From Mesostigma viride (lineage: Eukaryota > Streptophyta > Mesostigmatophyceae > Mesostigmatales > Mesostigmataceae): a stretch of DNA of 64,000 nucleotides. The notes under the pieces were generated by a model. The model saw only the letters and a program-made list of their open reading frames with translations, was not told the DNA's origin and ran no database searches. Below, piece by piece: positions 1 through 12,400 of the stretch. A program made the translations under genes and the position numbers. Numbering within the stretch: position 1 is the first letter of the stretch; each line of letters starts with the position of its first letter. The DNA lies in the NCBI GenBank assembly GCA_009746045.1, contig RPFO01000114.1, forward strand, positions 694,080 to 758,079, in the 5' to 3' direction.

Positions 1-65
1 TCTCCCATCATTGACAGCCTCATTAGTAGAACAGCACTCTGTGACTGGTCTTTCTCCCCCCTTAA

Positions 66-575
66 TCACTGTGGTGGCGTCCCACACTGACCCATCCTGA
101 AACTGCACCACCTTCTCAGACCACAAGATGGCAGGATTAGCAGACTCCAACCATGGCATCCCCAAATCACATCAGCAGCAGTGAGTGGAATGACATCTGC
201 TGTGACAGACAAGGTTTGACGTGAGCACACTTGAAAAAGCAGTTGCACGTAGCCAGGTGAGTTACTCTGCCTACCATCAGAATATTGGACCTTAACAGGC
301 ACAGGGTGGGGGAGCACTGGTAGATGCAGCTCCTGCACCAAGGAAGTGGAAATGTAGTTACTTCCTGCACCTGAGTCAATCATGAAGAGACATAAAGGCT
401 GAGCCAAAGGGACTGGCACGTTCAACAGCCTAGCCTGGAACTTCAAGAGTTGACTGGGAATAGGAGGGCCCAATGGGGTGGTGGAATCAGAGGCAGACAA
501 GTTGTTCACAGGACGGACATGCACAGCAGGCAAACCAGTTAACTCCACCGCTGGACGTAGTCCTGGGGGCTCCAC
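66..575 (-). pseudogene. Retropepsin-like aspartic protease fragment of LTR retrotransposon
   Basis: A 169-residue frame contains the aspartic protease active-site signature FMIDSGAGSNYIS, followed by hydrophobic beta-strand-like segments and the sequence LTAADVIWG, which resembles the conserved hydrophobic-hydrophobic-Gly end of retropepsins. In LTR elements this enzyme cleaves the Gag-Pol polyprotein. Just after VIWG the homologous reading continues in another frame, which points to a one-base indel near position 155. The copy is therefore probably inactive. It lies directly downstream of gag on the same strand. Confidence 0.75.
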
Positions 576-645
576 TAGTTTTTTGGCAGCTCAGGAGGAT
601 GATCTGAAGACGAGCTCCCCACTGAAGGCTGCACCTGCTGATCCT

Positions 646-1962
646 CTATGCCGTCTGCCTCCCTTCTCCCTCCTCCTCCTCTGCTAGGAGGTGCCACAGG
701 GCGTTGACCATCCGACGCCTGTCTTGCCTGCTGAAGCCCTTGGGCTGGAATGGTCCCTTGCCCGAAGCCTGGAAGTTGGGTCTAAACCCAGGCTGTGCCC
801 TGTGGTCGCTCTGGCTCACCCCAGGAGGGAAGGTGGATGGTCTGGTGAATGGAAGAACCCCCTGAGGACCCTTGGTGTCCTGGGAACTGGTCTCGCTTGG
901 GGCAATCCCGTGCAAAGTGTCCCAGCTGGCCACACGTGAAACAGGCTCCTTTGGACTGCTCCATGGCACTGAGCTCCTCCATCACAGCGTTCAGCTGGTT
1001 CAGGGGCTTCTTAACAGCAGGCGCCTGGTTGCCTGCAGCAGGCTCCCACTTGAGGGAAAAGTCAGGGACACGGCACAGCGTGAGGGCATAAGACAGCACA
1101 GTATCCCACTTCCACTCGACATAGTCGAAAGGGGAGAAATGCTTGTCAATATCCACCCTGACTTGAGGGGAGAGCCCATGCAGAAACCTGTGAAGAGCTT
1201 CAGAATCAGAGCACTGGGGGATTTTGGCCCTCAGGTTGGTAAACGTCTCTACGTATTGTGGTAGTGTCAGGCCGGACTGAGTACAGTTGGCCAACGCGTC
1301 CCGGTCCAGACGGAGCTGGTCCTGGGGAAGGAGAAAACGTCGAAATGAAAGCATGAGAGATGGCAAATCCTTGCAAGTATTACCTGCCGAGGATCGTAAA
1401 AACTCATCAAACCTGTCGGCTGCACTGTCGCTCATTCGCTGTCGAACCATCTTCTTCTGGATGTCCAGGGAAAGTCGTTCTTCCGCTCGTTTGCCGTAGT
1501 TAGCAAAGTGGATAGCGAACACATCCTGGAATCGAGTAGAGAAATGATCGAAACTGCGGTGGGTTAGATTGGTGAGCGACAGCTTGTCTACGGATTCGAT
1601 TTTTGGAAATGGCGGGGCGGAACCTTGATGCGGTGGTATAGTGACGGTCACGGGGACGTCGCTGGCGGGGGTGGTGAAGGTGACCGAGGTCGTCTGCGCT
1701 GGATCCTGCCTATCGCTATCCTGCGTCTCATTCCTCGTAGTAACTGCGGTACTATTAGGTAAAACCCTTCCGTCACCCAACCGAGGAGCCTCTCTCCCCA
1801 ATCCAGCAACCATGTCACGCATGGCCGCCTCCTCCTCCTCAATTCTCTGACGAAGTCTTCCCACATCCTGTTCCACCTCCTCCACCATCTTTCTATACAT
1901 CGCTGCGTGTTGTTCATCGTGTAATAATCTGATTTTAGCTGCTGAGAGGCGATCCGCTGCAA
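646..1962 (-). pseudogene. Gag polyprotein of LTR retrotransposon (CCHC zinc knuckle), frameshifted
   Basis: The main frame, 782-1900, encodes 372 residues: an N-terminal coiled-coil-like stretch rich in Glu and Arg, a helical capsid-like region (from about FDHFSTRFQDVFAIHF onward, with a Leu/Gln-rich central part), and near the C-terminus one CCHC knuckle, CFTCGQLGHFARDC (C-x2-C-x4-H-x4-C), that would bind RNA. After the knuckle the natural basic tail continues in a second frame (646-969), so there is a frameshift near position 865. A further upstream open stretch (1993-2319, Ser/Pro/Arg-rich) may be the N-terminal leader. The family assignment rests on the domain order and the knuckle. Confidence 0.8.
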
Positions 1963-2319
1963 GTCTGGTCCCGTCTCTTCCAGGCGTGGTATTTAGCGGG
2001 AAAAGAAATGAAGAGATGCACTCCGCACAGGACTCGTTCGCGCGCTTGGAATCCTGGGCGACAGTGACGCTCCTCGACCCACGCCTGTCAGCGATGGTTC
2101 GCCTGGTTGGAGACCAGATGCAATGACGGAAAACTTGGGCCCTATGGACAACGAGGGCCGCCTCACTTCAGACATAGAAGTACGGTTGAAATCAAGTTGA
2201 CGCCGTGGAGTACGAGCAGTTGTCTCAGCACCTTCCCTAGCAATGGGTTCCAGAGATGATGACGGATCCAAACCTTGATTAGTAGGGGGTAAAGGTGATT
2301 GTGTCTTCGAACTACTCAT

Positions 2320-2547
2320 ACTTCCACATGGAGTCGCGATCGTCTGCCTAGTAGAGACAACGGTTACGGCTGACTTCTAGTGTTACAGAGCAAGACAGTC
2401 ACATCAGGATGTGTCTCAGTCTGTAACACCGTAAGTTTTCCGCAACTCTATGAATCTTCTCGGATGACAGACATCTGATCAACGTTGTACTACCCGGAAG
2501 GTTGCGACTTCAAGAGAAACACCAAAGTAGAGATCCTCCGATACCAA
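2320..2547 (-). other. LTR element leader with tRNA primer-binding site (2536-2546)
   Basis: The plus-strand string CTCCGATACCA at 2536-2546 has the form of a tRNA 3' end (…CCA). On the element's own strand it reads TGGTATCGGAG, close to the usual initiator-Met primer site TGGTATCAGAG. It sits one base inside the LTR edge at 2548, which is where a primer site should be. The rest, to 2320, is untranslated leader. Confidence 0.65.
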
Positions 2548-3326
2548 TGTAACGACTAAAAATGATCATCAACATCATCCACAGTCCAATATGAAAGATC
2601 TTTTACCTGGGTTGCTTTCCTGAGTTGCAGAACTTCAAGTATCCGAGCAACGTTGAGATGGAAATTCCACAGCACGTGATTTAGGGAATCACAACCCCTT
2701 GTAGACACAAAGACAAGCTCGTGTATAGACGACCTCTGTGGAACTGAAGGACGTCTATAGCCAAGGGGCTCTTATGGATTGGACAACAAAGACAAGCTTT
2801 ATTATACCATGGTGAATCAAAACCAACGTAGCAACAATGGCGACCCCACGTCCTTGATATCGACGTGCTTGTCGAGCTTGCTCCAACCTTAGCCTGAAGA
2901 GAACCAATCAGAACCATGGAATCCTATACAAGATCTTCGTATCCATCCTAGTCACACAAAACAGAACAACACCACACACAGCCTGGCAGAATCTTTCCAT
3001 GAGATCCTAAATCTGTCGTGAGCACTGAAGTCCCAAAGGAGCATTTAAGACTCAATAGTACCAACTAACAAACTACAACCCCACGTGGATCAGGCCACGA
3101 CCAATGAGGGCTCCAATCAGTAGTACCAACCAACAAACTACAACCCTACGTGGATCAGGCCACGACCAATGAGGGTTCCTATCAGTTGGTTGACAAAGTA
3201 TTAGCTCCAAGTACCGTCGTCTTAGAAACCTCATAACTTTCTCAATACTGATCCAAAAGTCCTCGAATAAAGCCAAACATTCACAAAACAAAGGATGTAA
3301 CAACAAAGTCATTTTTGCTTGTTACA
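2548..3326 (-). repeat. 5' long terminal repeat of the LTR retrotransposon
   Basis: This 779-bp segment begins TGTAACG and ends TGTTACA on the plus strand, so the ends are short inverted repeats with the canonical TG...CA form. It directly abuts the primer-binding site. Inside it, about 63 bp (3058-3119) is repeated almost exactly at 3121-3183. A partner LTR outside the window would confirm the boundaries. Confidence 0.7.
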
Positions 3327-3990
3327 GTTCGTTAGCCTAACGAACGGCCGGCCAGTTTCATTTGTTAGTTCCGGTACCCGCCATATTGAGATGCCGACCA
3401 CTAACTGAATGAGTCGGTCAGGGAGCGGCTGGGCTGGCGGCCGCCGGGCCGCTCGCTCACCGCGGCCGCCGACTGCTCACTGATCTCGATCCACTCGTGA
3501 ACTGAGTAGGCTGGCCCGGCCGGCCTGGCACTGCCGGCCGGGCCGGCCGGGCCGGGCCGCACCAGCTGCCGGCCGGCTGGCAGCTCGAGTCACTACACGA
3601 CTGAATAGCCGGTTTCAGTTCACTGCTCAATAGTATACTTTGGCTGAGGCGTCAGTCAACAGTCGGGTGTTGGTGCATACATGCCGTATTTCGGCATGCC
3701 GAAATACGACGAGAGGCAAAGGCCTGAAGCCTGATAGCAGGGCCCCTCGTCCGTCACGGTCGAGCCAGCCTGGAGTGCCTTGCACGGGGTCACTGTCGGT
3801 CATGTGAGGCCGGAGCTGGCTGCGCCGGCCACATGATGATTCCGTCTGTAAACTGACGAAGGCAGCCGGATCCAGGTGGATGACCTGGCCCGGACGGATC
3901 CGCCGGTAAATGACGAAAGAAATGCTCCGATCTCGTGCTCATCATGGTTAAGTACAGCATGGTAATTTCAATTAGGCCGGGCTATTAGGC
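3327..3990. other. GC-rich spacer with palindromes; no gene seen
   Basis: There is no coding signal here. 3420-3600 is a dense run of GGCCGG/CCGGCC motifs. A perfect 24-bp palindrome centred on GCATGC lies at 3685-3708. This may be the remains of a terminal-repeat element or a GC-rich promoter or insulator-like stretch. Confidence 0.4.
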
Positions 3991-3996
3991 TCTGAC

Positions 3997-4003
3997 TATA
4001 AAG
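3997..4003 (+). promoter_or_regulatory. TATA box candidate (TATAAAG)
   Basis: TATAAAG sits 62 bp before the ATG at 4065 in otherwise GC-rich DNA, a good spacing for a core promoter. It would drive the repeat-family ORF that starts at 4065. No start-site data are available. Confidence 0.4.
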
Positions 4004-4064
4004 ACCCCGGATCCCAGCGGTTGCTTTTGGCCGTCCTGTCTGAGAGCACAGCACCAACTCAACC

Positions 4065-4562
4065 ATGAAGGGCACCGATCTGTGCCGTGATCTCAGTCGC
4101 GCGCACGGACCAAGTGGATATGGATGTGGGCCCTGCCGGGGGGCTTATAAGGTTGGCCAACCCGGGGTAGGCACCTCCTATCACAGGGACCCCTCGTCCG
4201 CTCGCAAACCGCTGGCCGCCTTGCATGCGCCCCGCAAGCTGACGCGGTGCGGCCCGGACCTGTGTGTCACAATAGCTTGAGGATGTAGGGCTCGAGGTAC
4301 TACCGGCTTGCTCCACGCCCACATGATTGACAAGGAGAAGCGGGCTGCCATGTGCACGACAGGCACCTCCCTGATCAAGGATCCATGATTAAGGGTAAAA
4401 TGACCCTGTTGTCTCCCCTCGGCCCCCCATTTCTAGCCAGGGTAGAAGTCCTCAGGTAGAGGTTATTGCCCCTGAGGACGGCTGCTACACTTCCGCATCG
4501 GCTGCTAGTCCTATAGAAGATAGAGCTGCTCAGATGAGGATTATATCCCCATCTAGCTAGTG
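4065..4562 (+). pseudogene. Dispersed spliced repeat family X, copy 1 (unknown protein)
   Basis: A 71-codon frame opens at 4065 behind the TATA candidate. Downstream, a probable last exon begins at a CTAGCCAG acceptor (about 4438) and reads QGRSPQVEVIAPEDG and on to a stop near 4562. The same acceptor and exon recur at about 45530-45635, where the tail ends SSDEDYIPI. Copy 1 has a 2-bp indel in the acidic tail that changes its last residues. Similarity continues past the stop to about 4740. Function is unknown; it is probably a transposon gene. Confidence 0.35.
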
Positions 4563-4565
4563 CAG

Positions 4566-5398
4566 CGCAATGTTATGTTGGGGCATGATGCAGATGATCT
4601 TTGTTTTCAACCCTTGTGTAGGTAGTAGTATTCTATCAAGGAGACAACCAGCGCAGGCCAGAAATCGGGAGGTAGTAGTATATTCTATAATGAGATTAGC
4701 ATAGTACTTCCATGGCATGCGCTCTGCGCATTACCAAGAACAGTAACTTGGCAGCCTCATCGTACATGGCCACATCGCACAAAGAAAGAAAGGCTGTTTA
4801 TTCGGCACTTCACAGTAGCAACAGCTTAGAACAACAGACAGTACTTGAGGTAGCTACCTGACGGCGGGCACTTGAGGCAACTACTGGCTGAGAATTCATT
4901 CGCCTCCTGGTGTCCTAGTAGTCGGTCTCATATCGTAGAGGAAGACGCGAGTTTTGGCGCCTGTTGCGCCCCGGGGTAGCAATTAGATAGAGCTTTTCCC
5001 GCTCTTCTGACCGATGCCGTTGACTCCGTTGAATTTGGACAAGTATGGAGGAACTGAAGTTAGAGGGCCCTGATCGGGACGGCCGGTGGGCGCCACTTTG
5101 CCCGCTGGTACTATAGTACTCTCATCATGGGGCCCCGAGTGGCACCACCTGTGGCCGGCTGGTGGCGCGGCCCTGGGCCGGCCCAGGCAGCAAGGCTGGC
5201 ACCTCAGCCCAGTGTCCGTACAGCTGAATGCCAGGCCATCCATCATTTTTCTGTAGAATGAGGTTCCCAAACCCAAGCGGGGTCACCGTCGTGAAGCGTC
5301 GCATACCTGAACTCCTAACTTTCGCATACCTGCACTCCTAACTTCGCAGACCTGTACAAACCCCCAAGGTTCTGCAAGGCGACCACTCCATCAGCCAC
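4566..5398. other. Intergenic region, no supported gene
   Basis: A short motif beginning GGAGACAACCAGCGCAGG at 4640 recurs at about 25947 and 54956 (and degenerate at 27540), marking dispersed repeat debris. The only open frame (4983-5276, minus, 97 codons) lacks recognisable features. Confidence 0.4.
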
Positions 5399-6464
5399 CT
5401 AGCCAACCGACGTCGGCAGCAAGTGCCTCACGGCGCCATCCCTCAGCTCCTTGAACGAGAGGCCCTCGCCGGGCCGCTTCCCCGCCGCCGTGTGGAGCGC
5501 TGCCAGCAGCTTGTCCAGCTGGCTGACCTCCCCGGGCGACAGGGTCCCTGCCTCGGCCCCCAGGACCCTGCGCGCGAACGCCAGCAGGTCCGCATGGGAC
5601 AGCATACCGTCCCCCGTCACATCCATATCCCGGAACATGCCCAGCGCCCACTCGTGCCGCGACTTGATGATGGAGGCCAGCTGGCCGCAAAGCCCCGACT
5701 GGACGTCCCCCTCGTTGGCCTCTCCCCTCCGCCTCTCGCCCTGCACGTTCTGCTGTGGCGTGGCTGTGCGGGCATTTATTCCCGTGTCTGCAGGGCTTCC
5801 GCCCACGTGCGCCCAAGCCGGCTTGCGGGAACCTGCAGGGTGGGCAATCCCCAGACTGTCGCGGATGCCCTCGCCGCTGTCATCGCCACCGCCCAGGGGA
5901 TCGTCTTTTGAGGCTCTCCCGCGAGGCGCGGGGGATGATGCCCCTTGTCGTGGCCGCCCTGGGGGGGCCGACGGAGTCTTCCCGGCCCTGGTGCGGCCCT
6001 CATCATCGGCGCTCATGCCACCTGACATCAGTCGGTCGGCTCGCATCGCTTCCATGCCCGCCCTGCCTGCCCTGGCCTTGGCTTTTCCAGCACCTGCGCT
6101 CGAACTTGCCCCAACCCCCCTCGCAATGACGTCATGATCGTCACCGTTGAGCAGCGCGAGCGCCCTCCGTTTGATCTCCTGAACGGCCAGCGCCAGCTCT
6201 TGGAACGTGATGCTGGCGGAACTGCCTTGAAAAGGCACACCCCCGGCCGTGGCTCTGTCCTGGCCCGTGCCTCCTGGAAGCGGCATCCCCTGTCCTGCCC
6301 ACCCAGGGGCCCCCGCGGACATCAAGTAGGCGAGCAGGGCATCGCCAGCTGGCGCCGCCTGGGGGGAATCCCTGGGGAAGACGAGGCGCACGAGGGCGAG
6401 AACGCCCTCTGGTGGTAGCCTCCCCACATGTGGCTTGTCGATCTGGTAGAAGAGGTCCACCAGC
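5399..6464 (-). CDS. EF-hand gene, last exon (canonical EF loop)
   Basis: The acceptor is the first AG after a pyrimidine-rich stretch (CCAACCAG|G at 6465). Its one leading base completes an Arg codon with the AG left by the previous exon, so phases agree. The exon begins LVDLFYQIDKPHVGRL, which looks like a degenerate EF-hand. It passes a Pro/Ala/Gly-rich linker and ends with the loop DVTGDGMLSHAD (Asp at 1 and 5, Gly at 6, Leu at 8, Asp at 12) and a second amphipathic helix before the stop. Confidence 0.7.
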
Positions 6465-9400
6465 CTGGTTGGCAAGGGGTTGGGTTGTGCAGGGGTTGGG
6501 TATGCGCGGCGACCGGTGAGAAAGGAGGGCACAAGAAAAAGAATTCAATTGAAAGAGCGCTTGGAGGAAAACAAGAGCAGGCATCCATCAATTACTTGCG
6601 CATGTGATTTTGTTAGGAGGGCGTGACGCTATCAGGGTTGTGAAGCTGTTGTGTCTGTAGGACACAGGTGCGCCGAGCACATATAAAGAATGAAATCCTC
6701 TTCAAGTGCTGGAAGGGCCCCCTATGCGAAGATACGTGTGCTAATATGCAAGAAGCCGTAACTAGGCAAAAAAGTTGAACGCTGGACCGGGCTCGTTCGG
6801 GAGATATCAGGGTCGCAAGAAGCGCCGGCAGATCTTTCCTGCAAATAATGACAGCACAACCAGAGAGTATTCTGGGTGGTAGCACAACCAGAGAGTATTC
6901 TGGCTGACAGCACAACAAGAGAGTATTCTGGGTGATAGCACAACCAGAGAGTATTCTGGGTGACAGCACAACCAGAGTATTCTGGGTGACAGCACAACCA
7001 GAGAGTATTCTGGGTGATAGCACAACCAGAGAGTATTCTGGGTGACAGCACAACCAGAGTATTCTGGGTGACAGCACAACCAGAGAGTATTCTGGGTGGT
7101 AGCACAACCAGAGAGTATTCTGGGTGATAGCACAACCAGAGAGTATTCTGGGTGATAGCACAACCAGAGAGTATTCTGGGTGATAGCACAACCAGAGAGT
7201 ATTCTGGGTGATAGCACAACCAGAGAGTATTCTGGGTGACAGCACAACAAGAGAGTATTCTGGGTGGTAGCACAACCAGAGTATTCTGGGTGGTAGCACA
7301 ACCAGAGAGTATTCTGGGTGACAGCACAACCAGAGAGTATTCTGGGTGACAGCACAACAAGAGAGTATTCTGGGTGGTAGCACAACCAGAGTATTCTGGG
7401 TGGTAGCACAACCAGAGAGTATTCTGGGTGACAGCACAACAAGAGAGTATTCTGGGTGACAGCACAACCAGAGAGTATTCTGGGTGATAGCACAACCAGA
7501 GAGTATTCTGGGTGACAGCACAACAAGAGAGTATTCTGGGTGATAGCACAACCAGAGAGTATTCTGGGTGGTAGCACAACCAGAGAGTATTCTGGGTGAC
7601 AGCACAACCAGAGAGTATTCTGGGTGATAGCACAACCAGAGAGTATTCTGGGTGGTAGCACAACCAGAGAGTATTCTGGGTGGTAGCACAACAAGAGAGT
7701 ATTCTGGGTGGTAGCACAACCAGAGAGTATTCTGGGTGACAGCACAACAAGAGAGTATTCTGGTTGACAGCACAACCAGAGAGTATTCTGGGTGATAGCA
7801 CAACCAGAGAGTATTCTGGGTGGTAGCACAACCAGAGAGTATTCTGGGTGACAGCACAACCAGAGAGTATTCTGGGTGATAGCACAACCAGAGAGTATTC
7901 TGGGTGGTAGCACAACCAGAGAGTATTCTGGGTGGTAGCACAACAAGAGAGTATTCTGGGTGGTAGCACAACCAGAGAGTATTCTGGGTGACAGCACAAC
8001 AAGAGAGTATTCTGGGTGACAGCACAACCAGAGAGTATTCTGGGTGATAGCACAACCAGAGAGTATTCTGGGTGGTAGCACAACCAGAGTATTCTGGGTG
8101 ACAGCACAACCAGAGAGTATTCTGGGTGACAGCACAACAAGAGTATTCTGGGTGACAGCACAACCAGAGAGTATTCTGGGTGACAGCACAACCAGAGAGT
8201 ATTCTGGGTGATAGCACAACCAGAGAGTATTCTGGGTGACAGCACAACAAGAGAGTATTCTGGGTGGTAGCACAACCAGAGTATTCTGGGTGGTAGCACA
8301 ACCAGAGAGTATTCTGGGTGACAGCACAACCAGAGAGTATTCTGGGTGACAGCACAACAAGAGAGTATTCTGGGTGACAGCACAACCAGAGAGTATTCTG
8401 GGTGATAGCACAACCAGAGTATTCTGGGTGACAGCACAACCAGAGTATTCTGGGTGACAGCACAACAAGAGAGTATTCTGGGTGGTAGCACAACCAGAGT
8501 ATTCTGGGTGACAGCACAACAAGAGAGTATTCTGGGTGGTAGCACAACCAGAGAGTATTCTGGGTGACAGCACAACAAGAGAGTATTCTGGGTTAGAGCA
8601 CAACAAGAGAGTATTCTGGGTGACAGCACAACCAGAGAGTATTCTGGGTGACAGCACAACCAGAGTATTCTGGGTGACAGCACAACCAGAGAGTATTCTG
8701 GGTGACAGCACAACAAGAGAGTATTCTGGGTGATAGCACAACCAGAGAGTATTCTGGGTGACAGCACAACCAGAGAGTATTCTGGGTGACAGCACAACAA
8801 GAGAGTATTCTGGGTGGTAGCACAACCAGAGAGTATTCTGGGTGACAGCACAACCAGAGAGTATTCTGGGTGGTAGCACAACAAGAGGGTATTCTGGGTG
8901 ACAGCACAACCAGAGAGTATTCTGGGTGACAGCACAACCAGAGAGTATTCTGGGTGACAGCACAACCAGAGAGTATTCTGGGTGACAGCACAACCATAGT
9001 ATTCTGGGTGACAGCACAACCAGAGAGTATTCTGGGTGACAGCACAACAAGAGAGTATTCTGGGTGGTAGCACAACCAGAGAGTATTCTGGGTGATAGCA
9101 CAACCAGAGTATTCTGGGTGATAGGCTTCTGATCCACAGGTCAAGTTGTGGCCTGTGCTTACTAATACAACGCAAGGGGCAGGCTTGGCGCTGCAATGGC
9201 AGTCCCTTGTTGCTGGTTGAAAAAAAGGGAGCAAACAGGGCCCCTTTTTTAGGTAAGGGGAAGAGTAGTATGTCCAGTCCAGTCCAGTCCAGTCCAGTCC
9301 AGTCCAGTCCAGTCCAGTCCAGTCCAGTCCAGTCCAGTCCAGTCCAGTCCAGTCCAGTCCAGTCCAGTCCAGTCCAGTCCAGTCCAGTCCAGTCCAGTCC

Positions 9401-12400
9401 AGTCCAGTCCAGTCCAGTCCAGTCCAGCCCAGCCCAGCCCAGCCCAGTCCAGTCCAGTCCACCAGTCCAGTCCAGTCCAGTCCAGTCCAGTCCAGTCCAG
9501 TCCAGTCCAGTCCAGTCCAGTCCAGTCCAGTCCAGTCCAGTCCAGTCCAGTCCAGTCCAGTCCAGTCCAGTCCAGTCCAGTCCAGTCCAGTCCAGTCCAG
9601 TCCAGTCCAGTCCAGTCCAGTCCAGTCCAGTCCAGTCCAGTCCAGTCCAGTCCAGTCCAGCCCAGCCCAGCCCAGCCCAGCCCAGCCCAGCCCAGCCCAG
9701 CCCAGCCCAGCCCAGCCCAGCCCAGCCCAGCCCAGCCCAGCCCAGCCCAGCCCAGCCCAGCCCAGCCCAGCCCAGCCCAGCCCAGCCCAGCCCAGCCCAG
9801 CCCAGCCCAGCCCAGCCCAGCCCAGCCCAGCCCAGCCCACCAGTTCAGTCCAGTCCAGTCCAGTCCAGTCCAGTCCAGCCCAGCCCAGCCCAGTCCAGCC
9901 CAGCCCAGCCCAGTCCAGTCCAGTCCAGCCCAGCCCAGCCCAGCCCAGCCCAGCCCAGCCCAGCCCAGCCCAGCCCAGCCCAGCCCAGCCCAGCCCAGCC
10001 CAGCCCAGCCCAGTCCACCAGTCCAGTCCAGTCCCGTCCAGTCCAGCCCAGCCCAGCCCAGCCCAGCCCAGTCCACCAGTCCAGTCCAGTCCCGTCCAGT
10101 CCAGCCCAGCCCAGCCCAGCCCAGCCCAGCCCAGCCCAACCCACCAGTCCAGTCCAGTCCAGTCCAGTCCAGTCCAGTCCAGTCCAGTCCAGTCCAGTCC
10201 AGTCCAGTCCAGTCCAGTCCAGTCCAGTCCAGTCCAGTCCAGTCCAGTCCAGTCCAGTCCAGTCCAGTCCAGTCCAGTCCAGTCCAGTCCAGTCCAGTCC
10301 AGTCCAGTCCAGTCCAGCCCAGCCCAGCCCAGTCCAGTCCAGTCCAGTCCAGTCCAGTCCAGTCCAGTCCTTTTACATGATATGAACGACTACAAAAGTC
10401 TTCTTATCTAATAAACATGACTATCACTCAGAGTCCTTGTTTGGTTGTCAAATCGCACTTTGTTCGTTTTCAACTTTGCTTGCTTGTCCTACTGGTCTCG
10501 TGTACTTGGTCGCTTTAGTGCCTCTACGGAGCTTGGGTGGCTGCGGGGTCAAGTGTAGCCTTAAAACTCCTAAAAGCTCCTAAAAGCTCTTAAAAGCTCC
10601 TGAAAGCTCCTAAAAGCTCCTAAAAGCTCCGAAAAGCTCTTAAAAGCTCCTAAAAGCTCCTAAAAGCTCCTAAAAGCTCCTAAAAGCTCCTAAAAGCTCC
10701 TAAAAGCTCCTAAAAGCTCCTAAAAGCTCCTGAAAGCTCCTAAAAACTCATTAAAATGATAAACAAGTGGAACCAAAAAAGGATACACTCTCACACCCCC
10801 AACCATTTCCACGGTAATCCCACGCACCTGATTCGGTTCCGGGTCAGATAGCCCGCCAGCGCCTCCCCGAACGCAAACAAGCCGGCCTCCACCTCCCGCG
10901 GCAACTCGCCACCCACCCCCTTGGCAAACCCACGGCCGCCCGCATCGCCGTCCCGACCAGGGGCCCAGTCACCGCCTTGCCAGCTGGCCCTACGGGCACC
11001 CCCATCTCCGGCCTCGGAAAACATGTCGCCAGCCATGGACGCATGCAATGAGTGTCCCATCGGCGCGCCGGTGCCCTGATGCAGGGACAGCCTGTCAGGA
11101 AGGCTGGCACGCATCCCCACGCCGTGCGGCTGCGTGAAGAAACCAGCTCCCCCAGAGGTGGCTAACGTGGCGTCGCCAGAAGATCCCCCACTTCTCCGTG
11201 CGTCCATTGTAAAGTTACTGTTATTGCCTTGCGAAGCGATACCAACAGGGACATCCTTAGTCGACCTCAACTCCTCCTCCGCCCGCCGCTGCATGCGCTC
11301 GTGCCAGCTGGCGAACGGGCGCTGATGTGGCGACCCGAGAGCAACGCTTGGGCCGCCCCTCAAGCCCACGGGCGACGCGCTGACCGCTGGCGCCTCCAGG
11401 CTGGAACGGGGGCTGAAAAGCTGGCGCATGGCACGACCCTCCTTGGCCCGCGCGCGGGCTGACTCCTGGCCCTGCCCATAGGCCTCCCTCCTACCGCTGC
11501 TGCCGTCACCAGCAGCAGTGGCCTGGCTTGCATGGTGGGCGATAGGGGCCGCGGCCGGCTGGGGGAACCCGTAGCCTGCATTGTCCGCCCACCCGACATC
11601 GCCATCCATGACACCCTTGTCATGCAGGTCACTGCCAGGCATCGCGGGGGGTTGACTGCCAATACGTCCCGCTCCCCTGCCCATCAATTTACCCCTGGAA
11701 CCCGGGCTATGTGTGCTGCTGCTTGATGATGCACGCTCATGCCTGCCACTCACTCTTCGCAGACTGCCATCAGCGCTTCCCCTCGACCCGCCCCCCGCCG
11801 ACCCCAACCCCCCCGGCCCCAGCAGCAGCCCCTCCAGTGCGCGGCACAGTGACGGATGCTGGTCCACCAGCGCCACGAGCGCCCGGTGCTGGGGGGACGG
11901 CAACGATGCGGCGCCAGCATTACCGCCAGCTTGAGCATCACCCAAGCTGCCAGCGCTACTGCCAGCATGCCTGCCAGCATAAGCATATGTGGCCGAAGGA
12001 CTGCCGGGGATGACACCACTGGAGGGTCGGGGCGAGGACAGGTTGCGTACGGTGGACGACAACAAGGGCCGTGAGTTCATGCCCCCTGCGCTCGTGCCCC
12101 CCTCATCCTCACCTGCTGCCGCCGTGGGCGAGTCCTGCGCCTCGTGGACTCTTCTGCCAAACGCCACAAAAGCCCGCGGGCTACCCCTGGGCGACCCTGG
12201 CCGCCCGTCTTTGACGGGAGACGTGGGCCGCGCGCTGTTGGTCGGAGAGGCAGGTAATCGCGGGCCCTTGAGGGGGGATGTGTTCCGCCCCCCTCTAGAA
12301 GGTGATCGCGACCGGTACGCTGTCAACGCTCCCCCCTTGGATAGTCCACGCCCGCCCAGGGATATCCGGTCCTGGGATCCCTCTGCCTCCATCGACCGTT

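Larger units (their letters stand above)
1..3326 (-). mobile_element. Ty3/Gypsy-type LTR retrotransposon, 5' part, cut by window edge
   Basis: On the minus strand the order is LTR (2548-3326), tRNA primer site, gag with a zinc knuckle, then a retropepsin-like protease that runs toward position 1. Reverse transcriptase, RNase H and integrase would lie beyond the left edge. This order is typical of Ty3/Gypsy or Copia; the TGTAAC...GTTACA LTR ends and the gag style favour Gypsy, which is an inference. Reading-frame breaks in both gag and protease show that this copy is decayed. The 3' LTR and target-site duplication cannot be seen. Confidence 0.85.

Noticed and set aside
6613-9196. Very long minus-strand ORFs (600-820 codons) in the 28-bp array
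   Set aside because: All frames are open because the unit has no stop in any frame on that strand. The product is a cyclic repeat with no domain, and the region lies in an intron by the splice model.
9207-10385. Pro-Val-Gln-Ser-Ser and Gly-Trp-Ala-Gly repeat ORFs
   Set aside because: Artefacts of a pentanucleotide satellite; no conserved flanks or plausible start.
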